In this document: one piece after another, positions 17,756 to 25,239 of the stretch
Layout: each line of letters starts with the position of its first letter
How positions within the stretch are numbered: the stretch's first letter is position 1
NCBI RefSeq assembly: GCF_036880965.1
Contig: NZ_JBAJMV010000002.1
Coordinates: forward strand, 124,001-188,000
Source: JAUASW01 sp036880965
GTDB lineage: Bacteria; Pseudomonadota; Gammaproteobacteria; Burkholderiales; Burkholderiaceae_C
Direction: 5' to 3'
DNA length: 64,000 bases
Translations under genes and position numbers: made by a program
The notes under the pieces: model-generated
Told to the model about the DNA's origin: nothing
The model's input: only the letters and a program-made list of their open reading frames with translations
Databases searched by the model: none

Positions 17756-18742
17756 ATGCGCGCCATCGCCATCAGCCGCCCCGGCGGCCCTGAGGTGCTG
17801 CAAGTGATCGAGCGCCCGCTGCCGCAAGCCGGAGCGGGCGAATGCCTGATCGCGGTTGAGGCGTATGGCGTCAACCGCCCCGACGTGCTGCAACGCAAGG
17901 GCGCCTACCCGCCGCCGCCTGGCGCCAGCGATCTGCCTGGCCTGGAAGTGGCGGGGCGCATCGTCGCTGGTGATGCGGGCGAGCTGGCGGTGGCCGGCTT
18001 CAAGCTGGGCGACGCGGTGTGTGCGCTGGTGTCGGGCGGCGGCTATGCCGAAGCTTGCGTAGCGCCGCTGGCTCAGTGCCTGCCGGTGCCCGAAGGCTGG
18101 AGCATGGCCGAGGCCGCGAGCCTGCCGGAAACCTTGTTCACCGTCTGGTCGAACTTGTTCGGCCGGGCGGGGTTGAAGGGTGGCGAGACGCTGCTGGTGC
18201 ACGGTGGCAGCAGCGGCATTGGCGTGACAGCCATTCAGCTGGCAAAAGCCTTTGGAGCGCGCGTGCTGGTGACTGTGGGCAATGACTACAAGGCCGCTGC
18301 CTGCCTGAAGCTGGGTGCCGATGTGGCGATCAACTACCGCGAGCAGGACTTCGTCGCGGAAGCCAAGGCCGCCACGGGTGGCCGCGGTGTCGATGTGATC
18401 CTGGACATGGTGGCGGGCTCCTATGTGGAGCGCGGTGTGCAATGCCTCGCTGACGATGGCCGCATGGTCATCATCGCGGTGCAGGGTGGTGTGGATGCGA
18501 AGTTCGATGCGGGTCAGGTCTTGCGTCGTCGGCTGACGATCAGTGGCTCGACGTTGCGCCCGCGCTCGCTGGCCTTCAAGGCTGGCGTGGCGAAGGAGCT
18601 GCGCGAGAAGGTCTGGCCCTTGTTGGTCAGCCGTGCAATCGCTCCGGTCATCTATCGTGAGCTGCCCGCGTCTGAAGCCGCTTCAGCGCATGCGCTGATG
18701 GAGTCGGGCGAGCATGTCGGCAAGATCGTGCTGGCCTGGTGA
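17756..18742 (+). CDS. NAD(P)H quinone oxidoreductase (zinc-free MDR, PIG3-like)
   Basis: A 328-residue medium-chain reductase. The GroES-like N-terminal domain is followed by the nucleotide-binding motif LLVHGGSSGIGVTAIQLAKAFGA (about 143-165). It lacks the cysteine-rich structural zinc loop of alcohol dehydrogenases, and shows VNRPDVLQRKGAYPPPPGAS, typical of the PIG3 quinone oxidoreductase family. The location between pnp and tpiA is common in Burkholderiales. The physiological quinone is not known. Confidence 0.85.
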   Translation: MRAIAISRPGGPEVLQVIERPLPQAGAGECLIAVEAYGVNRPDVLQRKGAYPPPPGASDLPGLEVAGRIVAGDAGELAVAGFKLGDAVCALVSGGGYAEACVAPLAQCLPVPEGWSMAEAASLPETLFTVWSNLFGRAGLKGGETLLVHGGSSGIGVTAIQLAKAFGARVLVTVGNDYKAAACLKLGADVAINYREQDFVAEAKAATGGRGVDVILDMVAGSYVERGVQCLADDGRMVIIAVQGGVDAKFDAGQVLRRRLTISGSTLRPRSLAFKAGVAKELREKVWPLLVSRAIAPVIYRELPASEAASAHALMESGEHVGKIVLAW

Positions 18743-18752
18743 GGATTGAGAT

Positions 18753-19502
18753 ATGAGCCAAAGAAGAAAACTCGTCGTCGGCAACTGGAAGATGCATGGC
18801 AGCCGCGCTGCCAATGCCGTGTTGCTGGCGGGTCTGAAAGAGGCGGGTCCGTGGAATGCCGATGTGGCGGTCTGCGTGCCTTTCCCCTACATCAGCGAAA
18901 CCGCGCTGGCATTGACTGGTGTGAGCATCGGCTTCGGCGCGCAGGATTGCTCAGCGCACGAGCAGGGTGCCTTCACCGGCGAGGTGTCGTCAGCCATGCT
19001 CCATGACATCGGCTGCCGCTACGTGATCGTCGGTCACTCCGAGCGTCGTGCCTTCCATCGCGAAAGCGACCAGTTGGTGGCTGACAAGGCCAAGGCTGCG
19101 CTGGCGCATGGCGTCACGCCCATCGTCTGCGTCGGCGAAACGCTGGCGGAGCGCGAGGCGGGTCAAACCGAGGCCGTGGTCAAGCGCCAGCTGGCTGCGG
19201 TGATCCACACGCTGACGCACTGCATCGGCGAAATCGTGGTGGCCTATGAGCCGGTCTGGGCCATCGGCACGGGGCTCACTGCCACGCCCGAGCAAGCTCA
19301 AGCGGTGCACCATGTGCTGCGCGCCCAGTTGCATGCCGCCACGCAGAAGGCGGATGCCATGCGCATCCTCTACGGCGGCAGCGTCAAGCCGGACAACGCG
19401 GCCCAGCTCTTCGCGCAGGCTGACATCGATGGCGGCCTGATTGGTGGCGCTGCCTTGAAGGCGGCCGACTTTGCAGCGATCTGCCGCGCTGCGCAAACCT
19501 GA
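18753..19502 (+). CDS. tpiA: Triosephosphate isomerase
   Basis: A 249-residue TIM-barrel enzyme interconverting dihydroxyacetone phosphate and glyceraldehyde 3-phosphate. Catalytic residues are N11/K13 (GNWKMHG), H95 (VGHSERR) and E166 (AYEPVWAIGTG); the phosphate site GGSVKPDNA is near the C-terminus. It lies 10 bases after the quinone reductase and 61 before secG, the conserved tpiA-secG pairing. Confidence 0.97.
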   Translation: MSQRRKLVVGNWKMHGSRAANAVLLAGLKEAGPWNADVAVCVPFPYISETALALTGVSIGFGAQDCSAHEQGAFTGEVSSAMLHDIGCRYVIVGHSERRAFHRESDQLVADKAKAALAHGVTPIVCVGETLAEREAGQTEAVVKRQLAAVIHTLTHCIGEIVVAYEPVWAIGTGLTATPEQAQAVHHVLRAQLHAATQKADAMRILYGGSVKPDNAAQLFAQADIDGGLIGGAALKAADFAAICRAAQT

Positions 19503-19563
19503 ATGCGAGAGCGCGGCTTTTTGCTGTGCTCGCAATGAATACGAGAAACCTGGAGAGTTTGAA

Positions 19564-19938
19564 ATGCAAGTGATGATGAATATCGTGTTGCTGGTGCAAC
19601 TGCTGAGCGCGCTGGTGATGATCGGCCTGGTGCTGGTTCAGCATGGCAAGGGTGCCGACATGGGGGCCTCCTTCGGCAGCGGCGCATCGGGCAGCCTCTT
19701 CGGTGCTACGGGCAGCGCCAACTTCCTGTCGCGCACCACGGCCGTCTGCGCCACGGTCTTCTTCGTCTGCACGCTGGCCCTGGCCTACATGGCCAACCAC
19801 CGCGCAAGCGCACCGGCCACGGACTCCGCACAAACCGTGCTGGACCGTGCCGCGCCGGGTGCCGATGCAGCTTCCGCGGCCGCGCTGCCGACGGCTGTGC
19901 CGAATGCCCTGCCTGCCGCCTCGGCTGCCTCGAACTGA
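19564..19938 (+). CDS. secG: Preprotein translocase subunit SecG
   Basis: A 124-residue inner-membrane component of SecYEG. Two membrane helices (about 3-23 and 56-75) flank the conserved GKGADMGASFGSGASGSLFG loop. The C-terminal 45 residues are Ala/Pro-rich, as often in betaproteobacteria. The ATG at 19564 follows GGAGAG. tRNA-Leu follows. Confidence 0.95.
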   Translation: MQVMMNIVLLVQLLSALVMIGLVLVQHGKGADMGASFGSGASGSLFGATGSANFLSRTTAVCATVFFVCTLALAYMANHRASAPATDSAQTVLDRAAPGADAASAAALPTAVPNALPAASAASN

Positions 19939-20054
19939 AGCCACAGTGAGGGACCCGCAAGCGCTGTGACGCCTCTCGCACAGTGCTTGCAATTCTCTTG
20001 ATCTCACACAGGCGAAAGAGGGCTCGACTCCTCTGGAGCCTCAATATTTCGGTA

Positions 20055-20060
20055 TAGAAT
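20055..20060 (+). promoter_or_regulatory. Candidate -10 element for tRNA-Leu
   Basis: TAGAAT, within GGTATAGAATGCG, lies about 75 bases upstream of tRNA-Leu after the secG stop. No convincing -35 is visible. It may drive the tRNA and part of the nuo transcript. Confidence 0.4.
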
Positions 20061-20134
20061 GCGAGGCTGTTCGGTAAGCAATCCTCACGCAAGTCGAACA
20101 GCAAGGTAATTCAGTAAGTCAGTCGATACGACAC

Positions 20135-20219
20135 GCCGTCGTGGTGAAATTGGTAGACACGCTATCTTGAGGGGGTAGTGGCGAAAGCTGTGCGAGTTCG
20201 AGTCTCGCCGACGGCACCA
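20135..20219 (+). tRNA. tRNA-Leu (anticodon GAG)
   Basis: An 85-nt cloverleaf with encoded CCA. Acceptor arms GCCGTCG (20135-20141) and CGACGGC (20209-20215) pair perfectly; discriminator A at 20216 and CCA at 20217-20219. The anticodon loop TTGAGGG gives GAG, reading CUC/CUU. The long variable arm (GGCGAAAGCT region) is the class II leucine type. No integrase or attachment-site duplication is visible at its 3' end. Confidence 0.95.
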
Positions 20220-20413
20220 GATTATTCGGTCGGAGCAAGGGCTGGAGCCTTTATGCTACGGCCGTGCGCCCTGTCGCAGCGTGAATGCGTTGCAGGGGAC
20301 AAGGCGGGCGCGGTCCGTGAGCGATATTGAAGAATACCGCTGGCGGCGCGCCCGTTGCTTTTGCTGATCTGCGGCCCGGAGGTCGTGAGTCAGTTCAACC
20401 GAGAGCAATTGCT

Positions 20414-20773
20414 GTGAGCCTGGATCAGTACCTACCCGTCATCCTCTTCATCTTGGTCGGCGCAGCGGTGGGGATCATCCCCCAGGTCCTGGGCTACATC
20501 ATGGGCCCGAATCGGCCGGATCAGGCCAAAAACTCCCCTTACGAATGCGGCTTCGAGGCCTTTGACGACGCGCGAATGAAGTTCGACGTGCGCTACTACC
20601 TCGTGGCCATTCTGTTCATCCTGTTTGACCTCGAAATCGCCTTCCTGTTTCCCTGGGCCGTGTCCCTGCGTGAAATCGGCGCGACAGGTTTCTGGGCGAT
20701 GATGATTTTCCTGGGCATCCTCGTCGTGGGCTTTGCCTACGAGTGGAAAAAAGGCGCTCTGGACTGGGAATGA
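20414..20773 (+). CDS. nuoA: NADH-quinone oxidoreductase subunit A
   Basis: A 119-residue membrane subunit of complex I with three helices. It shows the conserved NSPYECGFEAFDDARMKFDVRYY loop that contributes to the quinone-site region. The GTG at 20414 (VSLDQYLPVILFIL) gives the family-typical length; an upstream in-frame ATG at 20327 would add 29 unconserved residues. First gene of the nuo operon, 194 bases after tRNA-Leu. Confidence 0.95.
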   Translation: MSLDQYLPVILFILVGAAVGIIPQVLGYIMGPNRPDQAKNSPYECGFEAFDDARMKFDVRYYLVAILFILFDLEIAFLFPWAVSLREIGATGFWAMMIFLGILVVGFAYEWKKGALDWE

Positions 20774-20905
20774 TGATGCCCCTCGCCCAATGGGTACATT
20801 GGTCGATCCCCCGGAGGGATGCCAGCCTGGCGGCTGGCCACGGGGCCGGCTTGGGAGCGGCCCGGCGCTCGGCCCAAAAGGGCTGCGAACGTTTGAAAGC
20901 TTGCT
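20774..20905 (+). repeat. GC-rich intergenic repeat-like spacer between nuoA and nuoB
   Basis: This 132-base spacer contains no gene. It holds CCCCCGGAGGG and an inverted repeat GCCAGCC-TGGC-GGCTGGC, followed by CTTGGGAGCGGCCCGGCG. It resembles, but is clearly diverged from, the repeat found three times elsewhere in the window (21987, 28720, 45829), sharing the CCCCC..GAGGG core and the TTGGG-GCGGCCC end. Confidence 0.45.
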
Positions 20906-21385
20906 ATGGGTATTGAAGGCGTTTTGAAAGAAGGCTTTGTCACCACCTCGGTCGACAAGCTGATCAACTGGTCCAAGACCGGTTCCCTGTGGCCGATGAC
21001 ATTCGGCCTCGCTTGCTGTGCGGTCGAGATGATGCACGCCGGTGCGGCACGCTACGACATCGACCGCTTCGGCATGTTGTTCCGCCCCAGCCCGCGTCAG
21101 TCTGACCTGATGATCGTGGCCGGCACGCTGTGCAACAAGATGGCGCCGGCCCTGCGCAAGGTCTACGACCAGATGGCCGAGCCGCGCTGGGTGCTATCGA
21201 TGGGCTCCTGCGCCAATGGCGGTGGCTACTACCACTACAGCTATTCCGTCGTGCGCGGCTGCGACCGCATCGTGCCGGTGGACGTCTATGTACCGGGCTG
21301 TCCGCCCACGGCCGAGGCGCTGCTCTATGGCATCCTGCAGCTGCAGGCCAAGATCCGTCGCGAAAACACGATTGCCCGCGCATGA
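20906..21385 (+). CDS. nuoB: NADH-quinone oxidoreductase subunit B
   Basis: A 159-residue peripheral-arm subunit that holds terminal cluster N2. The ligands are the adjacent C37/C38 (FGLACCAVEMMH), C102 (GSCANGGGYY) and C132 (VPGCPPTAEAL). The C-terminus overlaps nuoC by 4 bases (ATGA). The ribosome site is weak (GAAAG). Confidence 0.97.
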   Translation: MGIEGVLKEGFVTTSVDKLINWSKTGSLWPMTFGLACCAVEMMHAGAARYDIDRFGMLFRPSPRQSDLMIVAGTLCNKMAPALRKVYDQMAEPRWVLSMGSCANGGGYYHYSYSVVRGCDRIVPVDVYVPGCPPTAEALLYGILQLQAKIRRENTIARA

Positions 21386-21978
21386 GCACGAAACTCGACA
21401 CCCTGCAGGCGGCGCTGCAAGCCGCACTCGGCGAGCGAATCGTCGATTTGAAGAGTGCCCTTGGCGAGCTGACGCTGCGCGTAGCGCCCAAGGACTACTT
21501 CGAGGTGGCCACCATCCTGCGTGATCACCCGGAACTGAAATTCGAGCAACTGATCGACCTTTGCGGCCTCGACTACTCCGAGTACGGCAATGGTGGCTAC
21601 GAAGGCCCGCGCTTCGCCGTCTCCACGCACCTGCTGTCGGTCAGCAAGAACTGGCGCCTGCGCCTGAAGGTTTTCGCTGCTGACGACGACTTTCCCTGCG
21701 TTGCCGCCGTCACTCCAATCTGGACGGCTGCCAACTGGTTCGAGCGCGAGGCCTTTGACCTCTACGGCATCATCTTCGAAGGCCATGAAGACCTGCGCCG
21801 CATCCTGACCGACTACGGCTTCATCGGCCACCCGATGCGCAAGGACTTCCCGACCTCGGGTCATGTCGAGATGCGCTACGACGCCGAGCAGAAGCGCGTG
21901 ATCTACCAGCCGGTCACGATTGAGCCGCGTGAAATCACGCCGCGCGTGATCCGCGAAGACAACTACGGCGGGCTGTAA
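21382..21978 (+). CDS. nuoC: NADH-quinone oxidoreductase subunit C
   Basis: A 198-residue 30-kDa-type subunit of the connecting module. The signature WFEREAFDLYGIIFEGHED and the following DYGFIGHPMRKDFP are intact. It is separate from nuoD, unlike the fused NuoCD of E. coli. The start overlaps the nuoB stop (ATGA at 21382-21385). Confidence 0.96.
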   Translation: MSTKLDTLQAALQAALGERIVDLKSALGELTLRVAPKDYFEVATILRDHPELKFEQLIDLCGLDYSEYGNGGYEGPRFAVSTHLLSVSKNWRLRLKVFAADDDFPCVAAVTPIWTAANWFEREAFDLYGIIFEGHEDLRRILTDYGFIGHPMRKDFPTSGHVEMRYDAEQKRVIYQPVTIEPREITPRVIREDNYGGL

Positions 21979-21986
21979 ATGTTTGA

Positions 21987-22056
21987 CCCCCACGCTCAAC
22001 TTCGTTCGCTGCCCCTCGAGGGGGCGCAGGCCTCCCTCGGGGCGGCCCAGCGGGAG
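21987..22056 (+). repeat. Intergenic repeat copy 1 (nuoC-nuoD), supplies nuoD ribosome site
   Basis: A 70-base element starting CCCCCACGCTC, with a palindromic core CCCCTCGAGGGG and ending GGGGCGGCCCAGCGGGAG. The terminal GGGAG (22052-22056) lies 9 bases before the nuoD ATG and is its only Shine-Dalgarno-like sequence. Similar in order and spacing to the copies at 28720 and 45829. Confidence 0.8.
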
Positions 22057-22065
22057 TCCTGATTC

Positions 22066-23319
22066 ATGGCCGACATCAAAAACTACACCCTGAACTTCGG
22101 CCCGCAGCATCCTGCTGCGCACGGTGTTCTCCGCCTCGTCCTCGAACTCGATGGCGAAGTGATCCAAAGAGCCGACCCGCACATCGGCCTCCTGCACCGC
22201 GCCACCGAGAAGCTGGCCGAGAGCAAGACCTATATCCAGTCGCTGCCCTACATGGACCGCCTCGACTACGTGTCGATGATGGCCAACGAGCATGCCTACT
22301 GCCTGGCCATCGAGAAGATGCTGGGCCTGGAAGTGCCGATCCGCGCGCAATACATCCGCGTGATGTATGCCGAGATCACGCGTCTGCTGAACCACCTGCT
22401 GTGGCTGGGCTGCCATGGCCTGGATTGCGGCGCGATGAACATCCTCATCTACTGCTTCCGCGAGCGTGAGGATCTGTTTGACATGTATGAGGCGGTGTCG
22501 GGCGCGCGCATGCACGCGGCCTATTTCCGTCCGGGCGGCGTCTATCGCGACCTGCCGGACGTGATGCCGCAGTACCAGGTCTCCAAGATCAAGAACGCCA
22601 AGACGATCGCCCAGCTGAACGAGAACCGCCAGGGCTCGCTGCTGGATTTCATTGACGACTTCTGCAAGCGCTTCCCGAAGAACGTCGACGACTACGAAAC
22701 ATTGCTGACCGACAACCGGATCTGGAAGCAGCGCACCGTGGGCATTGGCGTGGTCACGCCCGAGCGCGCGCTGAATCTTGGCCTCACCGGCGCCATGCTG
22801 CGCGGCTCCGGCATCGCCTGGGACCTGCGCAAGACCCAGCCCTACGATGTCTACGACAAGATGGACTTCGACGTGCCGGTCGGCGTGGAAGGCGATACGT
22901 ACGACCGTTATGTCGTGCGTGTCGAGGAAATGCGCCAGTCCAACCGCATCATCCAGCAATGCGTTGAATGGCTGCGCAAGAACCCCGGCCCGGTCATCAC
23001 CGACAACCACAAGGTGGCTCCGCCTTCGCGCGTCGACATGAAGTCGAACATGGAAGAGCTGATCCACCACTTCAAGCTCTTCACCGAAGGCTTCCGCGTG
23101 CCGGAAGGCGAGGCCTATGCTGCCGTGGAGCACCCGAAGGGCGAGTTCGGCATCTACATCGTCAGCGATGGTGCCAACAAGCCTTACCGCCTGAAGATCC
23201 GTGCACCAGGCTTCTCGCATCTGGCGGCGCTCGACGAAATGTCGCGCGGCCACATGATTGCCGATGCCGTGGCCGTGATCGGCACGATGGACATCGTGTT
23301 CGGTGAGATCGATCGATGA
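22066..23319 (+). CDS. nuoD: NADH-quinone oxidoreductase subunit D
   Basis: A 417-residue 49-kDa-type subunit that forms the quinone pocket with NuoB. It shows NFGPQHPAAHGVLRLVLELDG at the N-terminus, HIGLLHRATEKLAE, the FREREDLFDMYE stretch, and the C-terminal DIVFGEIDR. The gene overlaps nuoE by 4 bases. Translation is likely to start from the repeat-supplied ribosome site. Confidence 0.97.
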   Translation: MADIKNYTLNFGPQHPAAHGVLRLVLELDGEVIQRADPHIGLLHRATEKLAESKTYIQSLPYMDRLDYVSMMANEHAYCLAIEKMLGLEVPIRAQYIRVMYAEITRLLNHLLWLGCHGLDCGAMNILIYCFREREDLFDMYEAVSGARMHAAYFRPGGVYRDLPDVMPQYQVSKIKNAKTIAQLNENRQGSLLDFIDDFCKRFPKNVDDYETLLTDNRIWKQRTVGIGVVTPERALNLGLTGAMLRGSGIAWDLRKTQPYDVYDKMDFDVPVGVEGDTYDRYVVRVEEMRQSNRIIQQCVEWLRKNPGPVITDNHKVAPPSRVDMKSNMEELIHHFKLFTEGFRVPEGEAYAAVEHPKGEFGIYIVSDGANKPYRLKIRAPGFSHLAALDEMSRGHMIADAVAVIGTMDIVFGEIDR

Positions 23320-23837
23320 GTACTGCGATGAGCACTGCTGAATACACCCTGACCGAGGCTACCGCCGCGCGTTTTGCGCGTGAGGTTGCCAAGTACCCGG
23401 CCGACCAGAAACAGTCGGCCGTTATGGCCTGCCTGGCCATCGTGCAGCAGGAAGAAGGCTTCGTTTCGCGCGCGAGCGAAGACGCGATTGCCGCCTATCT
23501 GGGCATGCCGGCCATCGCCGTGTACGAGGTCACGACCTTCTACAACATGTACAACCAGCAGAAGGTCGGCAAGTTCAAGCTGAATGTCTGCGCCAACCTG
23601 CCGTGCCAACTGCGCGATGGTCAAAACGCACTCGACCATCTCTGCCACAAGCTCGGCATCGAGCAGGGCGGCACGACGGCTGACGGCATGTTCACCGTGC
23701 AGAAGAGCGAATGCCTGGGTGCCTGCGCCGATGCGCCGGTGATGCTGGTCAACGACCGCCAGATGTGCAGCTTCATGAGCACCTCGCGCCTGGACGAGCT
23801 GGTCGACACGCTGCGTGCCCACGCGGCCAAGAACTGA
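23316..23837 (+). CDS. nuoE: NADH-quinone oxidoreductase subunit E
   Basis: A 173-residue 24-kDa-type subunit with a thioredoxin-like fold and one [2Fe-2S] cluster (N1a). The ligands are C92 and C97 (VCANLPCQLRDG) and C133 and C137 (KSECLGACADAP). The start ATG overlaps the nuoD stop; a second ATG (M5) is also usable. nuoF starts 13 bases after its stop. Confidence 0.96.
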   Translation: MSTAMSTAEYTLTEATAARFAREVAKYPADQKQSAVMACLAIVQQEEGFVSRASEDAIAAYLGMPAIAVYEVTTFYNMYNQQKVGKFKLNVCANLPCQLRDGQNALDHLCHKLGIEQGGTTADGMFTVQKSECLGACADAPVMLVNDRQMCSFMSTSRLDELVDTLRAHAAKN

Positions 23838-23850
23838 GGGTCGAACTAGC

Positions 23851-25221
23851 ATGCTGGATCTCTCCAAGTTTCAAGCGACAGGCATCGAGACCTGTTTCCA
23901 CGACCGCCACATCGGCCCGCAGATCTATGCCGGCCTCGATGGCAAGAACTGGAGCCTGAAGGACTACGAAGCGCGTGGCGGTTACGCGGCGCTGCGCAAG
24001 ATCCTCGGCAAGGACGGCGCTCCGGTCGCTGAAGGCCAGGCGCCCGGCATGACGTCGGACCAGGTGATCGCCGAGGTCAAGGCCTCGGGCCTGCGCGGCC
24101 GTGGCGGTGCCGGTTTCCCCACGGGCCTGAAGTGGAGCTTCATGCCCCGCCAGTTCCCGGGCGCGAAGTACCTGGTCTGCAACTCGGACGAAGGCGAGCC
24201 GGGCACCTGTAAGGATCGCGACATCCTGATGTTCAACCCGCACATCGTCATCGAAGGCATGGCCATCGCCGCCTACGCGATGGGCATCAAGACGGGCTAC
24301 AACTACATCCACGGCGAGATCTTCGAGGTCTACGAGCGCTTTGAAGCGGCCCTGGAAGAGGCGCGCGCCGCCGGCCTGCTGGGCGACAACATCCTGGGTT
24401 CGGACTTCAGCTTCCAGCTGCATGCCTTCCACGGTTTCGGCGCCTACATCTGCGGCGAAGAAACCGCTTTGCTTGAGTCGCTCGAAGGCAAGAAGGGCCA
24501 GCCGCGTTTCAAGCCGCCGTTCCCGGCCAGCTACGGCCTGTACGGCAAACCGACCACGATCAACAACACCGAGACCTTCGCGGCGGTGCCCTGGATCATC
24601 CGCAACGGCGGCCAGCCCTATCTGGAGATCGGCAAGCCCAACAACGGTGGCACCAAGATCTTCTCGATCTCGGGCGACGTCGAGCGTCCTGGCAACTACG
24701 AGATTCCATTGGGCACGCCGTTCAGCAAGCTGCTGGAGCTGGCCGGTGGTGTGCGCAAGGGCCGCACGCTGAAGGCTGTGATTCCTGGCGGATCGTCGGC
24801 CCCGGTGCTGACGGCCGAAGTGATGATGCAGTGCACGATGGACTATGACTCCATCGCCAAGGCCGGCTCCATGCTGGGTTCGGGCGCCGTCATCGTGATG
24901 GACGACTCACGCTGCATGGTGAACAGCCTCCTGCGCCTATCCTACTTCTATGCCCACGAGAGCTGCGGCCAATGCACGCCTTGCCGCGAAGGCACGGGTT
25001 GGATGCACCGCGTGATCGAGCGCATCGCCAACGGCCAAGGCCGCAAGGACGACCTCGATCTGCTGAACTCCGTGGCCGACAACATCCAGGGCCGCACCAT
25101 CTGCGCGCTGGGCGATGCCGCCGCAATGCCGGTGCGCGCCATGATCAAGAACTTCAAGAGCGAGTTCGTGCAGATGATCGAACAGGCGCAAAAAACCGCG
25201 CAACCCGCGAAGGCGGCTTGA
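23851..25221 (+). CDS. nuoF: NADH-quinone oxidoreductase subunit F
   Basis: A 456-residue 51-kDa-type subunit that binds NADH, FMN and cluster N3. It shows GLRGRGGAGFPTGLKW (nucleotide binding), YICGEETALLESLEG, and the 4Fe-4S ligands C372, C375, C378 (ESCGQCTPCREG) and C418 (TICALGD). The start at 23851 (MLDLSKFQATG) matches the family better than the longer frame. Confidence 0.97.
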   Translation: MLDLSKFQATGIETCFHDRHIGPQIYAGLDGKNWSLKDYEARGGYAALRKILGKDGAPVAEGQAPGMTSDQVIAEVKASGLRGRGGAGFPTGLKWSFMPRQFPGAKYLVCNSDEGEPGTCKDRDILMFNPHIVIEGMAIAAYAMGIKTGYNYIHGEIFEVYERFEAALEEARAAGLLGDNILGSDFSFQLHAFHGFGAYICGEETALLESLEGKKGQPRFKPPFPASYGLYGKPTTINNTETFAAVPWIIRNGGQPYLEIGKPNNGGTKIFSISGDVERPGNYEIPLGTPFSKLLELAGGVRKGRTLKAVIPGGSSAPVLTAEVMMQCTMDYDSIAKAGSMLGSGAVIVMDDSRCMVNSLLRLSYFYAHESCGQCTPCREGTGWMHRVIERIANGQGRKDDLDLLNSVADNIQGRTICALGDAAAMPVRAMIKNFKSEFVQMIEQAQKTAQPAKAA

Positions 25222-25239
25222 GCCGAGCCAGGACAGAAC

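Noticed and set aside
15574..17898. Very long open frame opposite pnp; similar ones opposite uvrB (5046-7205), nuoC/nuoD (21325-23253), nuoG (24937-27684) and RND2 (61588-63387)
   Set aside because: High-GC codon bias keeps the antisense frame open. The products are His/Arg/Gln-rich, match no family and sit wholly over well-supported genes.
20220..20413. Integration site at the 3' end of tRNA-Leu
   Set aside because: No duplicated tRNA 3' end, no integrase and no change in gene content; the nuo operon follows as in related genomes.
20327..20413. Longer NuoA starting at the upstream ATG
   Set aside because: The extra 29 residues are hydrophilic, unlike any NuoA, and the GTG at 20414 gives the standard 119-residue protein.
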